Positions 1 through 6,559 of a DNA stretch of 6,993 nucleotides are shown one piece after another. The stretch covers positions 1 through 6,993 of the forward strand of contig PKCQ01000704.1 in assembly GCA_002862265.1 (NCBI GenBank), read 5' to 3'. Below the pieces are notes generated by a model. That model saw nothing but the letters and a program-made list of their open reading frames with translations. It searched no databases and was not told the origin of the DNA. The position numbers were made by a program, and so were the translations under genes. Positions within the stretch are counted from its first letter, which is position 1. Each line of letters starts with the position of its first letter. This DNA is from Planctomycetaceae bacterium. GTDB taxonomy: Bacteria; Planctomycetota; Planctomycetia; Pirellulales; Pirellulaceae.

Positions 1-1773
1 GACTGGGACGACGACGGCGACTTGGATTTGATCGTATCGTGTCCGGACAAGCCGTATTCTGGCACCTACTTCTTTGAGAACAAACAAGGTGAGAAAGCCA
101 AGCTTCCTATTTTTCAGCCGGGAGTTCGTGTCGGTGCTGGAAGAAAGAATCTGCAAGTCTCCTACGTGAATGGAGTGCCAAGGGTGCTCGATTCCAATCG
201 AGAGTTCATCGGGTTTCTTGGCAAGTCCTTCGATCAAGCAGAAGTCAAAAGCATTCACCCGAAGTCGAAGATCTTTAAGACCCTGGGTAATCAGCGTTTT
301 AATGTGTGGAGCTACGTTGACTACGACGGAGATGGGCGCACGGATGTCATGGTAGGTCTGGATGATTGGGGCTACTATGGTTGGGATGACGGGTTCGATG
401 CTCGCGGGAATTGGAAGCGAGGTCCGCTGCACGGCTTGGTCTTCCTGTTGTTGAACGAAGGCACGGAAGAGTCTCCTCGTTATGGCGAGCCGCTACAGCT
501 GGAGGCCGATGGCAAGCCAATCAATGTTTATGGCAATCCCATGCCCAACATGGCAGACTTCGATGGCGACGGCGATCTGGACCTGATTTGCGGAGAGTTT
601 CTTGATGGCTTCACCTATTTTGAAAATCGAGGTACGCGAAACAATCCGATTTTTTACTCTCGCGGCCATTTACGGCACGCGGGTGAAAAGATCCGGATGC
701 ATGTGCAAATGATTACACCGACCGCCATCGACTGGGACAATGACGGGGATGTGGACCTGATCGTTGGCGATGAAGACGGCCGAGTTGCCTTGGTAGAAAA
801 CCAGGGGACGGAGAAGGGAGTTCCGAAATTTTCGCAGCCTCAGTATTTTTCCCAATTCGCTCGCGACCTAAAGTTTGGCGCCCTGGTGACGCCGGTAGCC
901 GTTGACTGGGATTCCGATGGCGACGAGGATTTGATGTGTGGTAACACTTCCGGCAACATCGCTTGGTTTGAAAACATGAGTTCCGAAGAGGAACTGAAAG
1001 CCGGCAAAGATCCAATTTGGTCGGCTCCACAATTAATCGAAGTAGATGGAAAGCCGTTTCGTATTCTGGCCGGAGAAAACGGTTCGATCCAGGGACCAGC
1101 CGAGGAGAAATGGGGCTACATGAGTTTGAGCGTAGCAGACTGGGATAACGACGGATTGCTTGACATCGTTATCAATTCCATCTGGGGACGTGTCGAGTGG
1201 CTTCGCAATGTTGGGGATAAAAGAAACGCCAAGCTTGAAGCTCCTAAACCGGTAAGAGTCGATTGGAAGAATGATATCCCCAAACCAAGTTGGACATGGT
1301 GGGAGCCTAATCAGGACGAGTTGGCGACACAGTGGCGAACTACACCAGCGGTCATAGATTGGAACGCCGATGGACTACAAGACTTGGTGATGCTCGATCA
1401 TGAAGGCTACTTAAGCTTGTTTGAGCGTGAGGTTCGTGAGGACGGATTCTGGCTTATGCCGGGCAAGCGAATCTTCAGAGGAAAGTCCTACGATAGCCGC
1501 CAACGCGAAAAACCAGGCGACGGCTTCCTTCGCTTAAATACTGCAGGTAAAGGCGGGAGCGGGCGTCGCAAATTCTGTTTCGTCGATTGGGACCATGACG
1601 GAGCTCGAGACCTGTTGGTAAACTCAGTGAATGCCCACTGGCTGAGGGCCAAAACCGATGGACCTGTGGCATTCGAGTATGAAGACCAGGGGCAAGTTTC
1701 GCCCAGGATTTTGGCGGGCCACACGACAAGTCCGACTACAGTAGACTGGGACGGTGACGGCTGGCGGGATCTC
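1..1773 (+). repeat. Nine Asp-rich calcium-loop repeats (protein level)
   Basis: The loop codons begin at bases 1, 319, 556, 730, 904, 1138, 1357, 1585 and 1744. The protein motifs are DWDDDGDLD, DYDGDGRTD, DFDGDGDLD, DWDNDGDVD, DWDSDGDED, DWDNDGLLD, DWNADGLQD, DWDHDGARD and DWDGDGWRD. The seventh loop replaces the third Asp by Ala and the first acidic pair by D-W-N, so it may bind metal weakly. Loops 3 to 5 are evenly spaced at 58 residues, while the others are 53 to 79 apart (loops 1 to 2 about 106), so some blades carry insertions. The repeats are conserved in protein but not as long identical DNA, which suggests old duplication. Confidence 0.85.
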
Positions 1774-1839
1774 GTGCTGGGAGCCGAAGACGGTCGACTC
1801 TATTTTTTCAGGAATCCTCATTCTCAAGACAAAAGGTAA
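1..1839 (+). CDS. FG-GAP/VCBS repeat protein, 5' end cut by window edge
   Basis: The reading frame is open from base 1 to a TAA at 1837-1839 (612 codons visible); the true start lies upstream. A TTG at 22 is not a credible start because the first Asp-rich loop (DWDDDGDLDL) begins at base 1. Nine loops of the form D-x-D-x-D-G-x-x-D occur 53 to about 106 residues apart, usually followed by a hydrophobic strand and a phrase like 'FENxGT'. This is the signature of FG-GAP/VCBS repeats, which fold as blades of an integrin-like beta-propeller and bind calcium in the loop. Such proteins are normally exported and are common in planctomycetes. No catalytic domain is visible in this part, so a binding or scaffold role is inferred; an enzyme domain could lie upstream. 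The last loop ends about 20 residues before the C-terminus, so the propeller forms the end of the protein. The peptidase gene follows after 6 bases, suggesting co-transcription. The family call is firm; the function is not. Confidence 0.9.
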   Translation, partial: DWDDDGDLDLIVSCPDKPYSGTYFFENKQGEKAKLPIFQPGVRVGAGRKNLQVSYVNGVPRVLDSNREFIGFLGKSFDQAEVKSIHPKSKIFKTLGNQRFNVWSYVDYDGDGRTDVMVGLDDWGYYGWDDGFDARGNWKRGPLHGLVFLLLNEGTEESPRYGEPLQLEADGKPINVYGNPMPNMADFDGDGDLDLICGEFLDGFTYFENRGTRNNPIFYSRGHLRHAGEKIRMHVQMITPTAIDWDNDGDVDLIVGDEDGRVALVENQGTEKGVPKFSQPQYFSQFARDLKFGALVTPVAVDWDSDGDEDLMCGNTSGNIAWFENMSSEEELKAGKDPIWSAPQLIEVDGKPFRILAGENGSIQGPAEEKWGYMSLSVADWDNDGLLDIVINSIWGRVEWLRNVGDKRNAKLEAPKPVRVDWKNDIPKPSWTWWEPNQDELATQWRTTPAVIDWNADGLQDLVMLDHEGYLSLFEREVREDGFWLMPGKRIFRGKSYDSRQREKPGDGFLRLNTAGKGGSGRRKFCFVDWDHDGARDLLVNSVNAHWLRAKTDGPVAFEYEDQGQVSPRILAGHTTSPTTVDWDGDGWRDLVLGAEDGRLYFFRNPHSQDKR

Positions 1840-1848
1840 TCTGCGTTG
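1833..1848 (+). promoter_or_regulatory. Shine-Dalgarno-like AAGG and TTG start of the peptidase gene
   Basis: AAGG at 1833-1836 spans the end of the upstream gene and sits 9 bases before the TTG at 1846. No ATG or GTG in this frame would keep the signal peptide, so TTG is the best start. Initiation is probably coupled to termination of the upstream gene, whose stop is 6 bases away. Confidence 0.5.
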
Positions 1849-3702
1849 AAATCGTTGATCCACTTATTGCGTTGCACCACGCTTGCATTCCTCACGCTGC
1901 TTCCAGGTGCTCAAGCTCGGGATGCCGCGCCTGGCGACAAGCCGGTCATCAAGGACGGCGAAGCTCAGATTGTTGAAGGTTTCAAGAATCCCAAAGACTG
2001 GATTCGTCACGACCTGTTCGTCGAAACAGAATTTGACTCGGACGGTGATGGCAAAATGGACCGTGTTCACGTTTCAGTATGCCGACAAAAGCAAACGGAT
2101 GAAGGACTCAAAGTTCCAGTTGTCTACGGCACGAGCCCTTACTTTGCTGGTACGAGCCCTGCCGGACGCGAGTACTTCTGGAACGCGAAGCATGAAATCG
2201 GAGACGAGCCACCAGAACGACTGATTCCCGATCACTTTGATGCACGCAATCGCCGCCCGCTGATTTCGAACGCGCACGTTAACACTTGGGTTCCACGCGG
2301 TTACGCCGTTGTTCATTCCTCGTCGCCCGGCACAGGGCTCTCGCAAGGTTGTCCGACGGTTGGCGGCGACAACGAGTCTTTGGCACCCAAGGCGGTCGTC
2401 GACTGGCTTTGTGGTCGAGCCAAGGGGTATACCGAAGTCGATAACGACGAAACCGTCGAAGCGACTTGGTGCACCGGCAAAATTGGCATGACAGGCACTT
2501 CTTACGAAGGAACTCTACCGCTGGCATGTGCCACGACTGGAGTAGATGGCCTCGACGCCATCATTCCTGTGGCGCCCAACACCTCTTACTACCACTACTA
2601 TCGATCCAACGGCTTGGTCCGTCACCCTGGTGGTTATATGGGGGAAGACATCGATGTGTTGTACGATTTCATCCAAAGTGGAAATCCTGACCGACGCGAG
2701 TGGTGTGACTGCGAAATTCGTGACAAGGAAATGGCAGACAACATGGATCGCGTCACCGGAGACTACAACGACTTCTGGGCTGGCCGCGATTACTTGAATG
2801 ACATGGCCCCTCTGAAGGCGGCTGTGCTGATGGCGCATGCCTTCAATGACTGGAATGTCGTACCTGAACACAGCGTCCGCATTCTCGAAGCCGTCAAAGC
2901 CAAGGGAGTGCCTTACCAGTCCTTCTTCCACCAAGGCGGACATGGCGGACCTCCACCTGTCAAGCAAATGAATCGCTGGTTCACTCGCTATCTCTTTGAA
3001 GACGAGAATGGGGTCGAGAAAGATCCTAAAGCCTGGGTTGTGCGGGAAGGCGATAAGCAGTCAGAGCCCACGCCGTATGCGGATTATCCGAATCCAGAAG
3101 CCGCTCCGGTAACGCTTTATCTTGGTGGTGGTGGACAACAACAAGGTGCATTATCGCTGAAGCAGAACCGTGCGAAGATTCAGGAAAAGATCGTCGACAA
3201 CTATTCCTTCAGCGGTGCGATGTTGGCTCAAGCCGAAGACACGAACCACCGTTTGTTGTTCGTGACCCCGGAACTCCAAGAGCCGTTGCATCTTTCAGGC
3301 TACTCGAAGATCAAGATCCGTTTGGCCTCGAACAAACCAGCCGCTAACTTATCTGTCTGGCTGGTTTCCTTACCCTGGACGACCGGCAATCGATTCCGCC
3401 AGCCCAAGATCACCGACAACTTGATTACTCGTGGCTGGGCGGATCCCCAGAACACCAAGTCAAATCGCGAGAGTCAACCGCTCAAGCCCGGTGAGTTCGT
3501 GGACTTAAGTTTTGATCTTCAGCCCGATGACCAGATCATTGCTAAGGGACAGAAGATTGGTTTGATGATCTTCTCGTCCGATCGCGAATTCACGCTCCAG
3601 CCGAAACCAGGGACAGAGCTGACTGTCGATCTTGCAGGTACACAATTAAGCTTGCCTGTTGTAGGCGGCAAAAACGTCTACACGCAAGCGACAAGCAAGT
3701 AA
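1846..3702 (+). CDS. Secreted X-Pro dipeptidyl-peptidase, S15 family (PepX/CocE-like)
   Basis: This 618-residue protein has a signal peptide (hydrophobic residues 13-20, AQA cleavage site after residue 24). An Asp-rich loop, DSDGDGKMD (64-72), lies in the position usual for secreted S15 enzymes. The alpha/beta-hydrolase domain carries the nucleophile Ser219 in GTSYEG, Asp335 in AFNDWNV and His366 in QGGHGG, a complete catalytic triad. Segments such as 'NGLVRHPGGYMGEDIDVL' and 'GDYNDFWAGRDYL' resemble PepX-type enzymes rather than cocaine esterases. Residues from about 420 onward form the beta-rich C-terminal domain typical of the family. The expected reaction is release of N-terminal X-Pro dipeptides from peptides in the periplasm or outside the cell. 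The length matches secreted actinobacterial-type enzymes and is shorter than lactic acid bacterial PepX, which has an extra N-terminal domain. Seven cysteines occur in the mature part, all before residue 300. It is the last gene of its operon, directly before a terminator. The S15 call is near certain; strict X-Pro specificity is inferred. Confidence 0.93.
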   Translation: MKSLIHLLRCTTLAFLTLLPGAQARDAAPGDKPVIKDGEAQIVEGFKNPKDWIRHDLFVETEFDSDGDGKMDRVHVSVCRQKQTDEGLKVPVVYGTSPYFAGTSPAGREYFWNAKHEIGDEPPERLIPDHFDARNRRPLISNAHVNTWVPRGYAVVHSSSPGTGLSQGCPTVGGDNESLAPKAVVDWLCGRAKGYTEVDNDETVEATWCTGKIGMTGTSYEGTLPLACATTGVDGLDAIIPVAPNTSYYHYYRSNGLVRHPGGYMGEDIDVLYDFIQSGNPDRREWCDCEIRDKEMADNMDRVTGDYNDFWAGRDYLNDMAPLKAAVLMAHAFNDWNVVPEHSVRILEAVKAKGVPYQSFFHQGGHGGPPPVKQMNRWFTRYLFEDENGVEKDPKAWVVREGDKQSEPTPYADYPNPEAAPVTLYLGGGGQQQGALSLKQNRAKIQEKIVDNYSFSGAMLAQAEDTNHRLLFVTPELQEPLHLSGYSKIKIRLASNKPAANLSVWLVSLPWTTGNRFRQPKITDNLITRGWADPQNTKSNRESQPLKPGEFVDLSFDLQPDDQIIAKGQKIGLMIFSSDREFTLQPKPGTELTVDLAGTQLSLPVVGGKNVYTQATSK

Positions 3703-3726
3703 ACTCAAGTCAGCGAAAAGATCGAT

Positions 3727-3760
3727 AAAGAGTGCGGGCGAAGCTCGCACTCTTTTTTTT
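3727..3760 (+). terminator. Rho-independent terminator after the peptidase gene
   Basis: An 11-pair stem (AGAGTGCGGGC at 3729-3739 with GCTCGCACTCT at 3743-3753, one G-T pair) closes a GAA loop and is followed by eight T (3753-3760). It starts about 25 bases after the stop codon at 3700-3702. On the opposite strand only three T follow the stem, so it acts mainly in the + direction. Confidence 0.93.
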
Positions 3761-4502
3761 GTGCAGAAGCGGAAAAGAACCAGATGTCGAAAGTAAGTTC
3801 GTGGTGCAGAATTAAATACCAAGGGCATCAGGTGGCGACCCGTCCTAGGTTTGCAAGAAGCATCTGTTTTTGACGACATGAAGCGAGTCTTGTCCGCCCA
3901 ATGGATACTCGCGTAGGGCCTGGTGAGAAACAACTGCTAAGCTCGAATTGACTTCCTTCGATTCGGAAACATTGAGGACGCGGAACCGCATCATCGGCCT
4001 CTTACATTAGAGCCGCGCAATGACTTGCCGATAGTTTTCCCACCAATCGTTTTTTGATGCGGTGGAGCAAGCGGATACTTCGGAGGTAAAGGCCTTCGGT
4101 ATGTGAGATTCCTCGGGGTACGTAAAAATATTCGTACGGTGTGTTTCGCAAGGCCTAATACGCTCAGCGCAGAGAGGCAACGTTAGTTGTGAAAATTGCG
4201 GGAAATCGCTGGAATTGCGTTTCATGCTTCAAGAACCAAGCGACACAGAGCGATGCCACCCGAAGAAACAACGTAGGCTGGCTGTACCCCGAGGCATCCT
4301 GAGATGTCACTTTACCATAGGCGAAGGACGCATCGCACTTAGAAAGTCTGCGGGACTCGACCTGTCTATCAACCAATGGTGGTTTTCACGCCCATCCATC
4401 GCTGAAAACCGGGTGGGATAATTTGGCATTGAAGTTTACAGCTATGTGTCAACCATTCGAAGGTCACTGGAATACTGAGCCGGAGTCTCAAGGAACAAAG
4501 CG
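3761..4502. other. Long intergenic region without a convincing gene
   Basis: All open frames here are short (60-95 codons), lack ribosome binding sites, overlap one another on both strands, and give proteins rich in Arg, Ser, Cys and His without recognisable domains, as expected of non-coding DNA. I see no tRNA, no transposase remnant and no tandem repeats. The promoter of the downstream gene must lie here, but no clear sigma-70-type pair stands out. A GATAAT at 4417-4422 resembles a -10 box but has no -35 partner at the right distance. The most structured part is 4381-4417, described separately. The region could hold a small RNA, a long 5' leader, or a decayed or dispersed intergenic element. 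Confidence 0.6.
4381..4417 (+). repeat. Two interleaved inverted repeats (possible RNA structure)
   Basis: GGTTTTCA (4381-4388) and TGAAAACC (4403-4410) are perfect 8-base complements around a 14-base loop. Inside that loop, CCCATCC (4391-4397) can pair with GGGTGGG (4411-4417), which follows the first stem directly, giving seven pairs with one wobble. The two helices interleave like a pseudoknot, but the zero-length connector between the 3' arms makes simultaneous full pairing sterically doubtful. Alternating structures, or an operator acting as DNA, are other readings. The element ends 85 bases before the S41 gene start. It matches no riboswitch or RNA family I can name. Confidence 0.45.
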
Positions 4503-4505
4503 ATG
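4490..4505 (+). promoter_or_regulatory. Shine-Dalgarno AAGGAA deciding the start of the S41 gene
   Basis: AAGGAA at 4490-4495 lies 7 bases before the ATG at 4503, a good spacing. It favours this start over the in-frame ATG at 4533, which would remove the N-terminal part of the signal peptide and has no comparable site. Confidence 0.7.
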
Positions 4506-5339
4506 CTCATAGTTAACCATCGAATCGGCACCATGGTTACTGCATTGGTGCTATTTGCTGCTCCGCAGAAGCTTCTGATTGCTCAAACAGAGAACTCCAC
4601 TCCGGAATCATCTGGGCGTCTTTTCCAAATACGATTCGAACAGATCTCGGGAGCTTTCGCGGTCGCTCCGGAAAAAGACGCACTTGCGCTGATTGAGCTC
4701 GTCGTCGATAATCACTGGATGCCGCCGGTTAGACAAGAAATGATTTGGAAGGGAATTCAATTTGCCTATCAGTTTTCGGGGCCCGTTCCCCTGGCTAGCA
4801 CCGCGGAAGAAATTCCCTGCTCGGCCGACCCCCAAGAGCTCTCCGCATTCCTGCGGGTGCAAAAGAAACGATGGCTCGGTGATCCGGAATTGATAAAGGA
4901 GGCAGAGGATATCGGTTTCGAAAAGCTTTTTGCAACTGGCATCGTCGAATGCATCCCTGGCGGAGCCGAACTTGTCGTCGCCAGACAGGCCGAAATAAAC
5001 AATTCGCTCGCAGCCAATCGCTACGTCGGTGTCGGAATCCAACTTTCCATTCGGGATCGACCGCTTGTGACAAAGGTGTTCTATGGTGGCTCTGGGCGAA
5101 GGGCAGGAATCCGGGATGGCGATACGATCCTTGAGATTGATGATTTGTCCACGGAGGGCCAGAGCATCGCCAAAATAGTCGAACGGTTACGAGGGCCTGA
5201 AGGGTCAAAAGTCAGAATGAAACTCAAACAACCGGGAGCGAAGCCGAGAACAATTGACGTTGTACGCTCGGTGACTTTCATACCGAAGGTCCTCGGATGG
5301 GGGCAAACGACAAGGGGAAACAACAGTTTTTTCTCCTAA
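4503..5339 (+). CDS. N-terminal part of a frameshifted, secreted PDZ-S41 protein
   Basis: This 278-residue frame begins with a likely signal peptide (hydrophobic stretch about residues 9-27, ending near LLIAQ). A mostly helical region of unknown role follows (about 38-165). A PDZ domain spans about 174-255: it opens with YVGVGIQL, includes 'GGSGRRAGIRDGDTILEIDD', and ends with the strand before FIPKV. This order, export signal, helical part, PDZ, is that of carboxyl-terminal processing proteases (S41), where the PDZ domain binds substrate C-termini. The frame stops at TAA 5337-5339, exactly where the catalytic domain should begin, and that domain continues in the +1 frame. The segment is therefore half of a gene rather than a complete PDZ protein, although a truncated PDZ protein could still be made and exported. 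It follows a terminator and a long gap, so it should have its own promoter. The domain call is strong; the biological role is unknown. Confidence 0.85.
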   Translation: MLIVNHRIGTMVTALVLFAAPQKLLIAQTENSTPESSGRLFQIRFEQISGAFAVAPEKDALALIELVVDNHWMPPVRQEMIWKGIQFAYQFSGPVPLASTAEEIPCSADPQELSAFLRVQKKRWLGDPELIKEAEDIGFEKLFATGIVECIPGGAELVVARQAEINNSLAANRYVGVGIQLSIRDRPLVTKVFYGGSGRRAGIRDGDTILEIDDLSTEGQSIAKIVERLRGPEGSKVRMKLKQPGAKPRTIDVVRSVTFIPKVLGWGQTTRGNNSFFS

Positions 5340-5340
5340 C

Positions 5341-5985
5341 GATCGCTCCATCGCATACCTGCGTGTCGAACGAATAGGTCCATCAACGGTGCGTGAGTTG
5401 AAACAAGCCGAAAAGATCCTTAGGAAGAACAAATTGAAGTGCGTTCTTTTAGACCTTCGAAATGGAGGAGGTCGCCTACACGACGCAATCTTAGTTGGCG
5501 ACCTACTCTTGGATGAAGGTATCTTGGACTATACGCAATATCGCGACCGCAAGACGGAGCACGTGAGTCTTCCGGGCAAGCTCTTTCACGACATCCCGAC
5601 CGTTGCCTTGATTGGCCCCGAAATGGGAGCGGACCGAGTTCTCCTTGCAGCTGCGTTTCAAGATTCAGGTAAAATAACTTTGGTCGGTACTGCCGCCAAT
5701 AAACCTGCTTTTGTCCGAAAACAATTTTCATTGCCGATTGGTGCAGAGGTGATTTTCCCTGTCGGTATCCTGCGTCGTGGCTCTGGCAATTTGCTTTGCG
5801 TTCCCAAGGTTGCTGCGACTCTTCCCTCCCCCCAAGCATCTGTTTTGAAGCCGGACCATTTGTGGTCGCCTATCACAACCCAACAGTCTCGAAATCCAGA
5901 GGAACTTCGTCAGACGCTTTGGCCTACCCTGTTGAAAACGATCCTAGCAGAACACGATAAGAGCAAGCATGATGAGCGATCGTAA
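5341..5985 (+). CDS. C-terminal S41 domain of the frameshifted gene, probable pseudoprotease
   Basis: This frame is open from 5275 and gives S41-like sequence from 5341: IAYLRVERIG, then VLLDLRNGGG and GDLLLDEG, matching the core of C-terminal processing proteases (usual form LDLRNNPGG). A GTG at 5389 is the first usable start, but it has no ribosome binding site and lies inside the conserved region, so independent translation is unlikely. Aligned by the following AAAFQDSGKITLVG segment, the position of the nucleophile serine (normally S-A-S-E) is Ala (codon 5629-5631) in GPEMGADRVL. The FGKG lysine motif is replaced by TAANKPAF, with Lys (5701-5703) one residue off. The domain therefore looks catalytically inactive even when rejoined. 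A single base change restores a protein of about 493 residues with the upstream frame. The last 17 bases overlap the next gene. A role in peptide binding rather than cleavage is inference. Confidence 0.82.
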   Translation, partial: DRSIAYLRVERIGPSTVRELKQAEKILRKNKLKCVLLDLRNGGGRLHDAILVGDLLLDEGILDYTQYRDRKTEHVSLPGKLFHDIPTVALIGPEMGADRVLLAAAFQDSGKITLVGTAANKPAFVRKQFSLPIGAEVIFPVGILRRGSGNLLCVPKVAATLPSPQASVLKPDHLWSPITTQQSRNPEELRQTLWPTLLKTILAEHDKSKHDERS

Positions 5986-6559
5986 CGCTCTCTTCAGCTC
6001 GACCGCCCTGCGGTCTTTCGCGATGGCATTCGTGTTCATCGTCGGTCTTGTGCCCACAGCCATTTTCGCGCGGGCCGTCGTTCCTGTTTCGCTCGATTTT
6101 TCGGCTGACGGAGAATTTCTATTCGTTGCCAATAGAGATGGCGGATCAGTTTCTGTTCTCAGTAGCAAAACGAAAGAACTTATTGGTGAGTTCGAGGTTC
6201 CAGGTCAACCGATCGATCTTCTAATTTCGGGAAAACAGATTCTTGTACTAGATCGGCAGCATTCAAAGCTTCGTGTCTACAGCGAAACGGGAGAACAGCT
6301 TGCCGAACATGATCTTTCTATTCCCCCGGCTCGATTTACATCAAGTGCAGATGGGGAGCAGGTTTTTGTCGCAAGTACCGTTGGAAGAGCCTTACAAAGC
6401 TTCGCAAGAATTAGCGAGAAGTGGTTTCCGTGTTCCAGTTACAAATTGCCATTCCCGCCTTTGGAGATGAAGTGGCTTGACGGTCAACTGTTGGTTGCTG
6501 GCGCATTTGAAGCTGAGCTTGCGTTTCTCGACTGCTCGCAGATTGAAAAGCGACTCTAA
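5969..6559 (+). CDS. Exported YVTN/YncE-like beta-propeller protein, ends at a premature in-frame stop
   Basis: The 196-residue frame starts at tandem ATG codons (5969 and 5972) inside the end of the S41 gene, giving a 17-base overlap and likely translational coupling. Residues 14-33 form a hydrophobic export signal with a probable ARA cleavage site after residue 36. The mature protein begins at once with a propeller strand set (SLDFSADGEFLFVANRDGG), followed by similar units near residues 75-100 and 115-130. This spacing is typical of YVTN/YncE-like seven-bladed propellers. The product stops at TAA 6557-6559, but the same frame continues open to the window edge with sequence of the same kind. 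The stop is therefore judged premature. A peptide of 196 residues holds too few blades for a closed propeller. In relatives I recall, this propeller is fused to a C-terminal cytochrome c peroxidase-like domain, which would lie beyond the window. Confidence 0.8.
   Translation: MMSDRNALFSSTALRSFAMAFVFIVGLVPTAIFARAVVPVSLDFSADGEFLFVANRDGGSVSVLSSKTKELIGEFEVPGQPIDLLISGKQILVLDRQHSKLRVYSETGEQLAEHDLSIPPARFTSSADGEQVFVASTVGRALQSFARISEKWFPCSSYKLPFPPLEMKWLDGQLLVAGAFEAELAFLDCSQIEKRL

Noticed and set aside
2131..2160. Direct repeat ACGAGCCCT (2131-2139 and 2152-2160)
   Set aside because: It encodes two neighbouring GTSP motifs within the peptidase and is readily explained by coding constraint.
2515..2967. 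Minus-strand open frame of 150 codons
   Set aside because: It lies wholly within the well-supported S15 peptidase gene, opposite its catalytic region, and shows no domain of its own.
3646..3933. Minus-strand open frame of 95 codons across the terminator
   Set aside because: It reads through the terminator stem and the end of the peptidase gene, has no ribosome site and gives a low-complexity basic sequence with no domain.
4118..4137. Inverted repeat GTACG / CGTAC with an AT-rich 10-base centre
   Set aside because: Five-base arms are expected by chance in several hundred bases, and there is no further support for an operator.
4007..4421. Three short overlapping open frames on both strands (4007-4225 minus, 4164-4376 minus, 4215-4421 plus)
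   Set aside because: They overlap each other, are 68-72 codons long, lack ribosome sites and have Cys/Arg/Ser-rich compositions typical of chance frames.
4417..4448. Possible promoter: GATAAT (4417-4422) or TTGGCA (4423-4428) with TATGTG (4443-4448)
   Set aside because: GATAAT has no -35 at 16-18 bases, and TTGGCA to TATGTG is only 14 bases apart. Neither forms a credible pair.
5327..5333. T-TTT-TTC as a programmed -1 frameshift heptamer
   Set aside because: The sequence fits the -1 consensus, but the S41 half is in the +1 frame relative to the PDZ half, so a -1 slip would not join them.
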